Assembly: GCF_047495875.1 (NCBI RefSeq)
Contig: NC_092459.1
Coordinates: 21,685,795 to 21,749,794 of the forward strand
DNA length: 64,000 nucleotides
Direction of reading: 5' to 3'
Source: Pithys albifrons albifrons
Taxonomy: Eukaryota; Chordata; Aves; Passeriformes; Thamnophilidae
Below are positions 45,085 through 57,200 of the stretch, piece by piece. The notes under the pieces are model-generated. The model was given only the letters and a program-made list of their open reading frames with translations. It was not told where the DNA came from and ran no database searches. The first letter of the stretch is position 1, and every line of letters begins with the position of its first letter. The position numbers and the translations under genes were made by a program.

Positions 45085-47281
45085 CTGTTAAAAATACAAT
45101 AGAAATGGAAGGCATTAAGAGGAGATGAACAGAAGTTACTAAGAAGCAATTTATAACATAATCAGTTTAAAGCTTTGCAGCTCCAAAAAATATGCCTGGC
45201 GCTGAAAGAAACAACAGATCAAGATACTTATTATGTGTGTTGTTAATTTGTATTATTTAGAGATACTATTCTGATTAGAGTCTGGTTTCAACCTATCAAT
45301 ATAGGTTGAAAAGTGCCAACACTTATTAATATTTTGATTAAGAAAACTTAGGATATTGCATGATGTTCAGTTGAACAGTTTCTGTTTCCACACGCTACCT
45401 TTGCTGGACTCCTGCATTTACTACAACTCCTGCATTTACTACAACCTTTGCATGCATTAACTGTTACTACACACATACCTAACTAGCAAGTGATTATGTT
45501 AATAATAATGACTTTTGGCCTGTACTCTAATATTGTGAAATCCAATGTAAGAGTTATGGAATCTTTTATAATACAGCAGAGTGGTGGAACTACTCTTGCA
45601 AAGATTTTAGATTTTTTTTTTTTGCCCCTGTGCTGAGCAGGAACAACTTTTTAAGTACCAAGCTGAAGCTTGGTATCTCAGCCCAATCCACTGAAAAGAC
45701 ATCCCTTCTGGAATTCATTTATGTAAAAAATACATTTTCATCTGTCTGAGCCTTCTTATTCTACAGAACAATCTAAAGTTCATCTTTTTGTTCAGTTCTT
45801 TTTTAACTATGGAGGTTGGAATTTCCTGGCATTTCGCCTCCTGACTGATATTTCATATTTGATCCTTTTGAGGTTGGTTGTGTGTATTTTCCCTTTTAAT
45901 TTAATCTGAGAAGCACAGTCAGTTACTACAAAGGTATAAGTGCCATATAAATACATGCTTATATTACAGTTGCTTATTATGTTCTTTTAGCTTGCTTACT
46001 CTTTATTTAAGTGCTTTGCCTTAAATATAAAAATAACACGTTCAGTGTTTTAATTGCTTTTCCACACTCTATTGTTTGTATACGGTCTTAGAAGCTTTCC
46101 CTGCTAATTTTGTCTTTTTGGCAAACACTCATTATTTTTTTCACTCTGGGTTTAACGGTGCTGTGGCCAACATGACTTTGACTTGTTTACTTATTTGTGC
46201 ACTAGCATAGCAGATAACATCAGCAGGAACATGTACGGGCTTAGTAATGGCATTTAAGGGGATAGCATCAGTTTTCAAGACAAAAATCTTGAAATTTACT
46301 TTGTTTAGAAAAACCTACAACATCATTATTTAGGACACTACTGAAAGTAAGGACTTCCAAACACTCTTCCTTTTCTGTGGTCCAACTTAGAGTAATGTAA
46401 CACAGAACACCTATACTGTCTTCTAAGTTGTAATGATAACTATTAAAATTTTTCCCTGAGAACTTTACAGACAAGTGTGCCAGATTCTGGAGTCTTGTAT
46501 ATAGAACAGCTATACCTTCTTAATTTGTCCAAGTTCCATATCAGACATGAAATTCAAGGCAAGGAATGTTTAAATCCTTTGAGTTTATGGTTTGTGTGGG
46601 TTTTATATGCAGCATGTGAATCTGCATGAATTTGGAAGCTATGCTCTGTGGCTATGATTTCTTGCAGAGTGGTCAGGAAATTAGGGGATAGACTTATTGC
46701 CTATCAATTTGCTAGGCTGAGAGAATTTTAGGATGAACAAGGAAACTTCAGTGGAGGACTCTTGCGAGTACCTGTTGCCCTGGGCTTATGCTTTCTGTTG
46801 TTGGGGGTAAAACCGATGCCTGTGCTGATTCCTTTGCCTTAGCAGCCACATTAATTTGTCCTACGTGCATAAAGCAATGAGAGGTGGCAGAAACAACCTG
46901 TGTGAGCCAGGAAGAAAAGCTGCAGGCCCATGTCATGCAGTCTAACCTAGATATATGGTCAAGGGATTGTATATTGCCACTCAAATGAATGCCATGTGAG
47001 ATGAATGATAGTTGGCATTTCTGTATTTTGTTGAACCACTGGAAAAGCAAGCAGGCAAACCAATATAAACCAGAGAAGATGAACAAAATGTTGAAAAGAA
47101 ACCACATAAATGATGTGATTATTTCTCCCACCCCCCTGAAAAGGAGGTTAAGTCACGCAAACAAATACAGACATTTTGAGAAGCAGAAGTGTGGCAGAAC
47201 CAGTTTCAAGATTACAGGTAATAATGAACACAAATTAGGAAAGAGCACAGAAATAATATATGCATGTCTGCTTTTACTTAC
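45085..47281 (-). other. ANGPT2: ANGPT2 intron 4
   Basis: AT-rich. A 19-base duplication (ACTCCTGCATTTACTACAA) lies near 45409-45446. A 127-codon minus frame at 46748-47131 is not recognised. No RNA gene or transposon family identified. Confidence 0.75.
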
Positions 47282-47514
47282 AGTTTGGTGTAGATATCAT
47301 AGTAAGCAAGTTATGAACAGTTTCCATCAGATCATGTTGCTGTTTTTGCAGAACGGAGTTGTTTACTGTAGCTGTAACTAACTGTTTTTCTAGTTCTTCT
47401 ATAATAGAATTCTGTCTGGCTACTAGGACTTGAAGCTGATCTTTTTCATCTTTTATTGACTTCAGCTGAAGAGTGTGCTTGTCTTCCATCTCAAGAACTC
47501 TTTTTTCTAGAAAG
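47282..47514 (-). CDS. ANGPT2: ANGPT2 exon 4 (coiled coil)
   Basis: This 233-base exon reads LEKRVLEMEDKHTLQLKSIK, DEKDQLQVLVARQNSIIEEL, then EKQLVTATVNNSVLQKQQHD and ends LLTMISTPN. Human ANGPT2 is nearly the same (MEDKHIIQLQSIKEEKDQLQVLVSKQNS...). The heptad-rich text is the coiled coil that oligomerises angiopoietins. The acceptor is TTTATTTAG before C|TTT CTA, and the donor AACT|GTAAG. Confidence 0.97.
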
Positions 47515-49106
47515 CTAAATAAAAGATTACAATTAGGCTCTCCAGAAACAATTCTGAGCTGATGCCAAGCCTGTTGTAGAAGTTTGTTTCTTTATAAGTA
47601 CTCGGTTTCATTCTCTGATGCCTTGCCTGCAGTAGATGACTAAATGAAAATTTGGTTTCATACATATGCTTTAATTTATTATATAGGTGCATTAATAAAC
47701 AACATTGTCTACTGTAGTCTTTATTGCAGGCTTTAGATGTGTAACCACTGGGTGTCTGATAATTCAGCATTATTAAAGGAATTACTAATATTTCATGATT
47801 TAACCTATTTAAAAGATGAAACTTACTTTCATCTTTAAGTAGATAAAACTATGAATTTTTCAAATGTTCCTGTAATTATAGTAAAATATATACTTAACAT
47901 AAATAAATGTTATTGCATTAAGACAGGGAAATGTGCAAATAATTACTTGAAGATGTACTGGCTATCTCCAGTTCTGGAGCCGGAATGATTAGGAGTCTGG
48001 ATGGAACATTATTGCACTGCTAATTGTTCTTCTGATGCAGACTCTGAGATAGCTGATGTTAAAAGATTCATGGCCAAAAGAAAGTTCACCTAAAATCCCT
48101 TGCTGTTATTGAAAAAAAATCCTGAATCTTATGTTTCAAGCAGATTAACTCTATGTCAGATTGCCTTTTGTTAGGCGAGAAACAATGTTTTTGTGTTTAT
48201 GTGGATGTTACAATGGTAGTCTAAAGTCTGCCGAGTTCACCAACAAAAGAAGTGACCTTTAAAATTCAGTATTTCCCTTGCTTTCCATTTGATAAGAATG
48301 CTTGTTTTTCTTAAGGTGGTAGATAAAACCTTTAGGGAGCATATATAAATGTAGTAGACTAGTGAACAAAAATGTCAAAACATGTCTCATGGGTTTTTTA
48401 AGCTAATTCTTTCAAAATAAAAAGCACTTTGCACATATGGTTCTCATCGAAAAACATGGGTTTGAAGGAGAAATCTTACTGTTATTGCTGCTTTTAGATT
48501 TCTCTGTAAACAATTTATTGCCAAAAGTAAAATAATATCCTGGTGATACAGAAACAAAACCAGTTGAAAAAAGGTATGAACTTTTGGACAATAGCTGAGT
48601 ACAGAAAAGGACAGAAGTACCAGTTGGATAGTGGTCTGAATTTCATATTCTGAACCTTGAATATCATTAGGGTTTTATTTTTCTCACATTAGAAAAAAAT
48701 TGTGGCAATGACCTGGGGGGTCATTAGGATAGCTGTGTACTGCATGGAAATAAAACTTTGGAGATGTGGTTGCACTCAATTAGTTTGAATGATGTTACAT
48801 AATCATAACTTCATCTGGCTAAGTATAAAGAATATAAATTGGCTACAACTGATGTAGTTTTAGCCTTAAGTTCCTCAAATCAAGGAGACCTTTAGATACT
48901 GAAAAATAATATATAAACAGAATATAAGAATAAACTTGCATGATCTCCTAGGCTTTAAATAATGTATGACCTTTATAATTAGCACAGCTGGGTGTAGGGA
49001 GCTTGTGTACAGGCCTTATTTTCCTACTTGAATACATTTCTTTCCAAAAACTCTTAGAAGGGCACTTCAAGGAATAGCATTTTATTGGGCTGATAGGCAA
49101 ACTTAC
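47515..49106 (-). other. ANGPT2: ANGPT2 intron 3
   Basis: AT-rich intron with consensus ends. No other feature recognised. Confidence 0.85.
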
Positions 49107-49228
49107 CTGTTTTTTTCTTGTAATTTAGTTATCTCGTTGGTCTGATCTGAAATCTGTCTTTCTAATTTGTTTGTTGAAAGAGAGTGTTCCAAAAGCTGAA
49201 GTTCAAGTCTGGTTGTCTGGTTTAATAC
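49107..49228 (-). CDS. ANGPT2: ANGPT2 exon 3 (coiled coil)
   Basis: This 122-base exon reads VLNQTTRLELQLLEHSLSTN, then KLERQISDQTNEITKLQEKN. Human ANGPT2 has VLNQTTRLELQLLEHSLSTNKLEKQILDQTSEINKLQDKN. It holds one N-glycosylation sequon (NQT). The acceptor is TTTTATGTAG and the donor ACAG|GTAAG. The phase fits its neighbours. Confidence 0.97.
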
Positions 49229-51294
49229 CTACATAAAATTTACAAAAAAATTTGACAATCAAGATACTTCTTTTAAATAAATTGTAATTCTGTTATGCTT
49301 TGAAATCATGCAAATCTCTATTTCAATACCTTATTTTGGCAAAAATGTTCATGGAACCAGAATGAAGAAGAATACACAGAATTGCACTAATTTTACTATT
49401 ACGCTACCATATATCACTTGGAATATTTCAGTGGGATGCCACATTTCTGATCAATGGATGAGAGTTACTGTGTACTTCAGCTTTGCTGTTGTACCTTCCC
49501 CTCTGTTATGATAATTCTTCCTTCATTACTGGAACTCCTATATATACTATATACTGCTGGTATAGAAAATAAGTACTTTGTCTCTCACTCGATGAAATCT
49601 TGGCCCAGTACTGAAATCACTTGATAGCTCCCTCCTAGCTATTTTCCTCAATCCCAAATTATATTTTTAAATGTTTATCATGGGAACCACACTTTTGTCA
49701 ACTCATTGTTCCCATTTTAATGTTACCTTTTCTAAAAGTCTTGTTTACACTTTTTTGCATCTTTAAATGAAGAGATGCATATACTATGAAACATGGAAGA
49801 TACTGTCCGGTTGTATTGGATTGTATTACTTTGAGGCATGTTTTCTAGAAATATTTTCTCATTGTTTTAGAACAGCTTTTTTTAATTCAACAGAATTTGG
49901 CTTTCCTTGACAGGAAGAATTGATTACTCATGTCCTTCATGTTAAACAGTCATTCAGGACATGATTTCACACTTAACTGTAATTAAAAACTATTGCCAAA
50001 AGTAAGTGTCCTTGAGAGAGCAATTGTTTGGTTCATTTCCTTATGTTGCTAATTAAGCCTTTAACCCAGTCAACAGTAATTTCAAGCACAGAATGAAAGT
50101 CACAGTGATGATTTTCTTCCTCTAAGCAGAAAATAATTAAGTAATTTCCATAAAGACATTACAGTGAATGAATAAATACATTCTCTCAACACGTGCAAAA
50201 TATTAGGCTCCTGAATCATGCAATCAGAAAGCTAAATTCAGTACATCTGTGAGCTATGAACTATGTGTTTATCAAAAACTTCAAAAAAGGCTTGCTTTAG
50301 GTTAAAAGGTGTAATTTAATTCATTGGATGAATTTACAGATAGTAAAATGTCTAACAAGGATTTTAGGTTTTACATGCTATTTATATTAGATAAAATGTT
50401 ATGTGCTGCATGCTACATTCCTTGTGTTTTGGCAATTATAGATGAGAATTGTCCTACCATGTCTGCAAAACTACAAATACATACCATTCTACATTGATTG
50501 GATTTATTCTTCTATTAATATCTGCATTCTGCTTAATAGAATATCTTATTGTAGTTAATGCTTTTCAATTAAAACCATAATTAAAAATAAACCCTTTCTT
50601 TCTTTTTAAAAGTAATTTAGCAAATAATATATACAGTAGACAAGTTTACTTCTATGTCAATATACTTTTCTAGCAGCCTCCTAATTTCTTTTTTCTTGAT
50701 TTATCTCAGATTTGTACATGTATCCCTCTGTTACCCATAATATAGAGCATTGTGCTAGAAATGAACTGTTATCCCACTTGAAGTATCTTGAAAATGTTCT
50801 TTAAAATCATACTTTTCTTGCTAATCTTTAAAAAAATACAAAAGAAAGATTTCAATTTAAAAAAGCAATGAACCTGGTAAATGGAACGAAGGCAGTTTGA
50901 AGCAAGTTTCTTTTGGCCAAGATCTGGTGGCAAGAGGTGAATAATCAACAGAGATATACAGTGAGGGTTGTATAAAAGCACACTAGGACACAACTGATGC
51001 TTGCATATAGTATAGTAGTTTTAAGGACATTCTCTCTAAAGATTAATGTAACAGTTGTCTTGCTAGACTTACTTTAAATCCTGCTGAAATGGAAATCACT
51101 CAAGGTACAACACTGGGCTTGAGATGGAACTACGTATTATCAAATACTAATGTATTCTTGAGCTGGGTAAAGCTCTAGATGATAATGATTGACTTCTAAT
51201 TGTTGAACTGAATAGTGTAACATTAACGGTGTTAAATGTATAGTTGTAGTATTTGGGAAGCAGAAGCATTTTTAGGTTGAAATTCATTACTTAC
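49229..51294 (-). other. ANGPT2: ANGPT2 intron 2
   Basis: AT-rich intron with consensus ends. No other feature recognised. Confidence 0.85.
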
Positions 51295-51450
51295 TTGGGC
51301 TTCAACATCTGTTAATTTGCGGGTCTGCTCAGCTGTTTGATTTAGTAAGTTTGTGCCTATTTCAATCATTACTGCAGTCTGGTTCTGCACTGCAGTTTGC
51401 TGGATCTCTACCATTTCTTTCTTCATACTGTCTTGGATGTAATTCTCAAG
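51295..51450 (-). CDS. ANGPT2: ANGPT2 exon 2 (start of coiled coil)
   Basis: This 156-base phase-0 exon reads LENYIQDSMKKEMVEIQQTA, VQNQTAVMIEIGTNLLNQTA and ends RKLTDVEAQ. The match to human ANGPT2 is almost complete (QDNMKKEMVEIQQNAVQNQTAVM...). Two N-glycosylation sequons (NQT) are present. The acceptor is TTCCCATGTAG and the donor CCAA|GTAAGT. With the seven exons downstream it gives 399 residues plus stop. By comparison with human, about 96 N-terminal residues (signal peptide, superclustering region) are coded by exon 1, outside the window. Confidence 0.97.
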
Positions 51451-53238
51451 CTACATGGGAAAGGAAAGAGAGAAGATAGTTGCATTCTTTAAATGTTGGA
51501 AAGGGGGATAGTACAGTAAGCCTGCTGGCTGCCTTGCTAAGCAAATTTGTTCCTTGTTCTTGTCTGTTATGTATTTATGAGAAGTTCCCAATGTTAAGCT
51601 CTGTGAGAGAAAGGGCAAATGTGACAAGCAATGTGTGGCCACTTATTTTCTAAAGGAAGGAACAGAGATTTGCAGAGCTAGGTAGAAGATACGGTGGGGA
51701 GAATGCCTGTGGGCACTTGGAAGATTTTCTGCCTTAGTGCTCCCACCATTTTAACCATCAGAGGAGTTTCACCAGTTTTGGCAGCGATGGGAATTTTTTA
51801 GAAGACAAAAGTTTAAGAGTTTAGTCATCTTCCTGTATTTACACTGAAGTATTTTGAAAAGCATTTTTCATCACATGGCTAGAAGTCAGAGAAGAGGTCA
51901 AATGTCATTTAAAACTGTTACGTGCACATATTTATCAGTGAGAATTTCAGATAAAGACATGAAACAGTAGAAAAACCTACAAATACTTTAAACATTTACT
52001 GTTTAGGAATACAGAAGTTGTTTAAAATACTTGATTCTGAAGTAATTTCTGTCTTAAACTAATCAGGCTTTTTTAGTAGTCATTTTATAACAGAGTACCC
52101 TGCTTTCAAGGAAAGCAAGGAGAAAATAAGTAGCCAGGAGAAAATTAAAGTAACCTTTTATGTAAATCTTTCTTTTCACTTGTCTGGATTATCAAGAAGC
52201 ACTCTGATTTTTCTCCAAATTAATTTAATTTTCTCAGCAACTTTGCAAATATTTCATATTTCTTTCATTGCTTATGTTTGAACTTTTAAAAATCCAGTCT
52301 ACATGATTTCATTTTTTTCCGTTGACTGGGGAAATGTTTAGAATCATAGAATCAGACTTCTGCTTCACTCGAACACTGCTCCAGCAAGAGATTCATCATA
52401 AATTTTGAGCTTCATGCTGTACCTACAAAGAGGATACTAGCTAATAACAACTACCTAATGTTAAGCACAAAGTATAACACATCGCCAATTCCTAATATAA
52501 GTAAAACGGTAAATCAGGTTAATATCTTGAATTTTTAAAATTATTCTTTGGTAATTCTATCTTTATATGAATGATGGTTTATAGTAAGGAGAAACTTTCA
52601 ACATTATTGTATGACTACTTCCCATATCAGTGAGGAAAAAGCATCTTATTATTTCATATTTTATCAAACCATTGATCAGATATAACCAGTTCTGACCAGC
52701 TAAAGGTCACCTGGCAGATCTATCAGTTATAAATGTTTCTGCCTAAAATATTATTTCAGCAAGGACTGGTTTATTTTTTTCTGACTTCAAGATTGTTTTT
52801 AGAGGTGGCAAATTAAGAAAGTTAGGTATATTAAGAAGTTAAAACCTCTATTAATTCTTAAGTTTAAAGTAACCCGTATAACTTTTTGCCCAGTCTGACC
52901 CAACTGCCAAAGCAGTGTTTGTTTGCTCACTCTATTCTCCCCATGCAGTTGATGAACTGCAATGCACAATAGAGAGATTTCAGACCTGGGGCAAGCTTTG
53001 ACCCACATCTGCTATACTGCTGCGTAAGTGTACTTCTCAGGTGTACTACAAAGACTTAAACCCAGCCTTTAGGCAGCCTTGAGGTGTTTTTTGCAAAACG
53101 ATATTTTTAAATATAAAAAGTAAGCATACAATCAGGTAGGTTTCAGCATAATAATTTAGCACTGGTATCTTCAATCACAATCAGACTATTGTAATTAGAG
53201 TTGTCTCTCTATTCACAGGATCAGTTCTTAAGTGAGAG

Positions 53239-53376
53239 ATTCACAGACTATTGAGTTGGAAGGGACCCACAAGGATCTCGGAGTCCAACCCTTAAGTCAA
53301 TGGCTCACATAGGGGATTGAACCCATCACCTTGGCATTACTACAACCAAGTTTTAACCAACTGAGCTAATCTCAAA
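53239..53376 (-). mobile_element. tRNA-Ile-derived SINE with CR1-like tail (TguSINE1 type)
   Basis: Read on the minus strand, the 5' part is tRNA-Ile-like: TTAGCTCAGTTGGTT (A box, 53357-53369 on +), then AATGCCAAGGT and GGGTTCAATCC (B box, 53314-53324 on +). The 3' part, GGGTTGGACTCCGAGATCC.. and GGGTCCCTTCCAACTCAATAG, resembles a CR1 3' end. A tRNA-Ile head joined to a CR1-type tail is the structure described for TguSINE1, known from passerine birds. Several changes in the tRNA part mean it is not a working tRNA. Confidence 0.85.
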
Positions 53377-54152
53377 GTTAATTAGCTTTTGCTTCAGGAT
53401 CTTACTCATTTTCAAAAGCTTCCCCATCCAGAGACATATCTAGTTTGACTAAATATGTTGAAATATTTTTAAAACTTTGGTGACATCTTTCAGGCCATTT
53501 TCTTCTTTTATGGTTAATGAAGGTCTGTACCTTTTAATTGAGTAGTCATGGTAAGGAATCTTTGGTCCTTGATGATTAGACTGTGAGATGTCAGATTACA
53601 GGGATAATTTAATTTAAAAAGCAGTGCAAGTTGGTATTTACTGCACCATAGTCCAAAGATGTGCAAATTTCTGAAGACTTTTATATAAATAGACGTAAGT
53701 ATCTTTTCACTAAAATGAGATGCTGCTCCGTGAAGACCCAGAACAATCATTAATATGTGTCCCTCTGATGAACTAGACATCTGGGAATTAAATTACTTAA
53801 GAGTCCAAATTAACTTTAGCAACTGAATCTGGAGGACTGGACATCATTACGGATAACTTGGCTAAAAACTTTGCCAAAGTACAAAGAAGATGCTCTTCTT
53901 TGCTCTGTTGAAAGAAGATGAATGGAGATCTCCAGAATGCATCTTATTTGCCTCAATATTACACTTAAGTATTGTAATACCTTTATAAAGTCAAGGATAT
54001 GTCCTTGCCTGGAAGACTAAATGCAAGTTTGCAATTAAAAGGGACATTGCCGGGAAAAAAATTACATACAGAGAAAAAAAAAGCAGTGAGACATCTCAGG
54101 TATCAAAGAGCTACCACATGAGAAAGCATTGAAAATATTGCATTGTCTCTAG

Positions 54153-54220
54153 TGTAAAAAAAAAAAAAAAAAGGCGCACAAAAAATAAAGACAGCAATAA
54201 ATAAATCAATAAAGAGAGAT
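54153..54220 (+). repeat. Poly-A run and A-rich (AATAAA)n-like stretch
   Basis: A run of about 17 A (near 54156-54172) is followed by AAAAATAAAG and AATAAATAAATC text. Low-complexity sequence; no poly(A)-tailed retrocopy upstream is recognised. Confidence 0.75.
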
Positions 54221-57200
54221 TGTTCATGAGCTCTGATTCTTTCGAGAAATAATTGTGGATATTAAAATTCAGTCTTCAAGGCTGCTTCCTTGTTCACTTG
54301 AGATCAGAATGAGAATCTCAGCCAAGTCATCTCTGCATACAGGATTACAGAACTGCATGACTTCTTTGAAATTATCACTAAGTTATTCCAAAACACACTA
54401 CTAGAAAATTAGTTAATTCAGGGCTTAAAGGTAAGGTAAACATTTTATGGTAGGCTTAGGCAATTGCCCAGTTCAAACACACAGCTGTAAGGTTGCTCTG
54501 ATTACAGTATGCAAAATCTGTGATTACAATTTGAGGCATCTGGTGGTTCTGGTTTGCCAGATTTTTATACCCCTTGTCACTGTGCTTGCAACCTTAGAAA
54601 GAAGTTCTGTTTAGACACACAGATCTGTATTTTCATAATTTATCTTATTTGAATATCTCTAAGCATAAGCATATCTCCAAGTATCTGACCTCTTTCAAAT
54701 AATCGCTCATTTATGTGGTGAATTCTAAATCACTGAAGTATTCTCTTGACTCCAGTTCAACAGTTTGTCTTCACATCTGTTTTTCAACTTAAAAATATTA
54801 AAAAGGACTTAGGGAATATGGTATCTGTGCTTGCTTGAAAGCATGAAATATGAACACCAAAAGGGATTTATAAGATTTGAAGCCAGTTTCATTATCTGGC
54901 TTATTTAATTTAATTTAGAGCAACGTGAAGCATCAAAATTATATTGACCTATTAAGTGGCTTTGGAGCTTCTTGTGTTTTTTTTCCTAAAAGTCCTACAA
55001 AGCATGATTACATAAATCCCTTCTGGTTTTGTCTTCATATTCATTAATCCTCTCCTACTTTTGTACGTTCTCTGCATGTACATATCATAAAATTTCTTTT
55101 CCTGATCTGAACCAAGACAGGCACTCTGCTTATATTTCATTCTCTCTTCATCATACAATGCAAAACTGTAGAAAGCAGGACTTTTTAAAACTACATTTCC
55201 TAATTTCTTTTTTAGTGGCAGGTGCTTAGTTTCATCTTTCTTCAAAGAGGAATAAAAGAAAGACATTCATCCAAAATGCCCACCATCTCTCACTGACCTT
55301 AGTGAGAGCAGAACATGTTCCCAGTGCATACTCTCGCAAAGCAAGGCCCTTGGGTTTCCCCGAGAGGGAGGTGGAAGAAACTTTTTAACACAGGCTCCGG
55401 TTCCCACAACCACGGCTCAGCTTCACTGACAACACTGAAGATTAGCAACCAGGCTGCAGTTCTTTGTGGTACATTTCTTTGTAGAGTACTAGTATTCATC
55501 AGCTCCTGCCAAGGAGCCTCCTTCCTTTGTAAGCAGTTGCACACTCAGAATTTCTGAAGGGTGAAGAATAGGTTGGGTCATTTAAAGAGGGAAGGACACA
55601 TGAATGAAAGCCTCAGTCCTCGTCCATCAGTTGGGAAGCTTGGAAGTTTTGTTTGAACAGCATGTCTGTTTTCCTCAATATGTTGGTCAAATTTGGAAGG
55701 TGCAGCAGGGATTATTTATCAGATTTCTCCCTTGCCATTTGTTAGTTATGGGAACATCATTTTTAATCTCTTTTTAATTCAATTGTGTTGATATATCATA
55801 ATGTTGATTACATGATGATTATTTTGGACAAAGTAATTGTGAAAACCTAATAGCTGACTATTAGTAATGCATCTTCTTTCAGAAATTCTGGTTTTGGGGG
55901 AGTAAGTCAATCAATGAGTTATATCTTAAGAAAGTTACATGGGAGAGGGAAAGAGGTATTAATACATTCAGTTTGGAAAGAAGGAACACTTGATAGCATT
56001 TCAGTGATGCTTCATGGGATTTTTCGAAAAAACATTCTATCTTTTGTGTAAGTATTTGGCTTGTATGTATTTTGGAATAGACTAAATCCAAAAATGAAAG
56101 CACCAATGGGAAAAAATATGCCTCAAAGTATGCTTACATTGCAAAAACAGCTGGGAAAATTGAAATAATTTTGCAGTTAAGATCTGTAACAGAGTTAGAG
56201 TGAAGGTTTTAGAGAGAAAAAATTCCCTAAGTTCATCACTTTGGGTCTGTGCTATGGCTTATTACTTCAAATCATATAAAATCATAAAATTTGATGAAAA
56301 TACTTTAGCTAAGTTGCCAAAAAACAAGGACAGGTCAGTCATATTGGAACACATTCCAACACATTGCTTTTATAGCCAAGACTGTCCTTTTTTAAGCAAG
56401 CTTTAAATTGGCAAGAGAAGACAACACGCAGTATGCACTAAAAGAAACTTGTTTTCTAACCTTTGGCAGAGATAGTATTAATCCTTTATGAAGCGTTGTC
56501 AATACTTATTCAAATGAAAAGCCTTCCTGATTGCTATTCCATAGATGGTGTACATATTACAGAACAGTCCTCTGAAGAATCAATTACTTATTTTTGCATT
56601 TCAAAGACATTTTGACTTCCCATTTTTTGCCACGTACAGCTATAAAGGAGATCTTGCTTTTGTTCTTTGCTGCAAAATGTTTAATCTGTACTAATTAAAC
56701 AGTCACATCCCTGGCAGCCTTTATCCTAGAGCAGGGAAAACTCCTATAAACTCACCAGGACCTTGGACACCCTGTCAGCTGGATTGATGCTGGACCCAGG
56801 ACTGGTGATCTGCTTTCCTCTCCTATCTGATATCTCTTTCATGTTATCTCTTTTCCCTCTTTTCTTTTATTCCTCTTTTTATTAGAAGATAGGGGCAAAC
56901 ACACAAATTTCAATGCCAAGTGTGCAGTTTGTTAATAAAAGTTTGTGAGCTTTTTTTTCCTGAACCCTTTTGGCTTTTGCTGCTCTTTTTCAGCCACAGG
57001 CATCTACAAATTTGGGGTGCCCTCTTCTGTGTAGGAGTGAGATGTGACACATACATTAAGTTGTCAAAGCTTATTGTTCTCATATCACTACTAAAAATGT
57101 CCTGTGCTTTATTCAAAATTTACCTTTATGAATTTAAACCACAGGAGCTTAATCAGCCCTTCCAATATCTGTGGTCATCATTCTGGTATTTTATTCCACA

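Noticed and set aside
46748..47131. 127-codon minus frame as a retroviral or cellular gene
   Set aside because: No recognisable motif, no splice or retroviral context; not supportable.
52339..52366. GAATCATAGAATCA as a CR1 end
   Set aside because: Too short and the following sequence does not continue as CR1.
53311..53372. tRNA-Ile gene on the minus strand
   Set aside because: The stems are mutated and the sequence continues into a CR1-like tail, so it is a SINE head.
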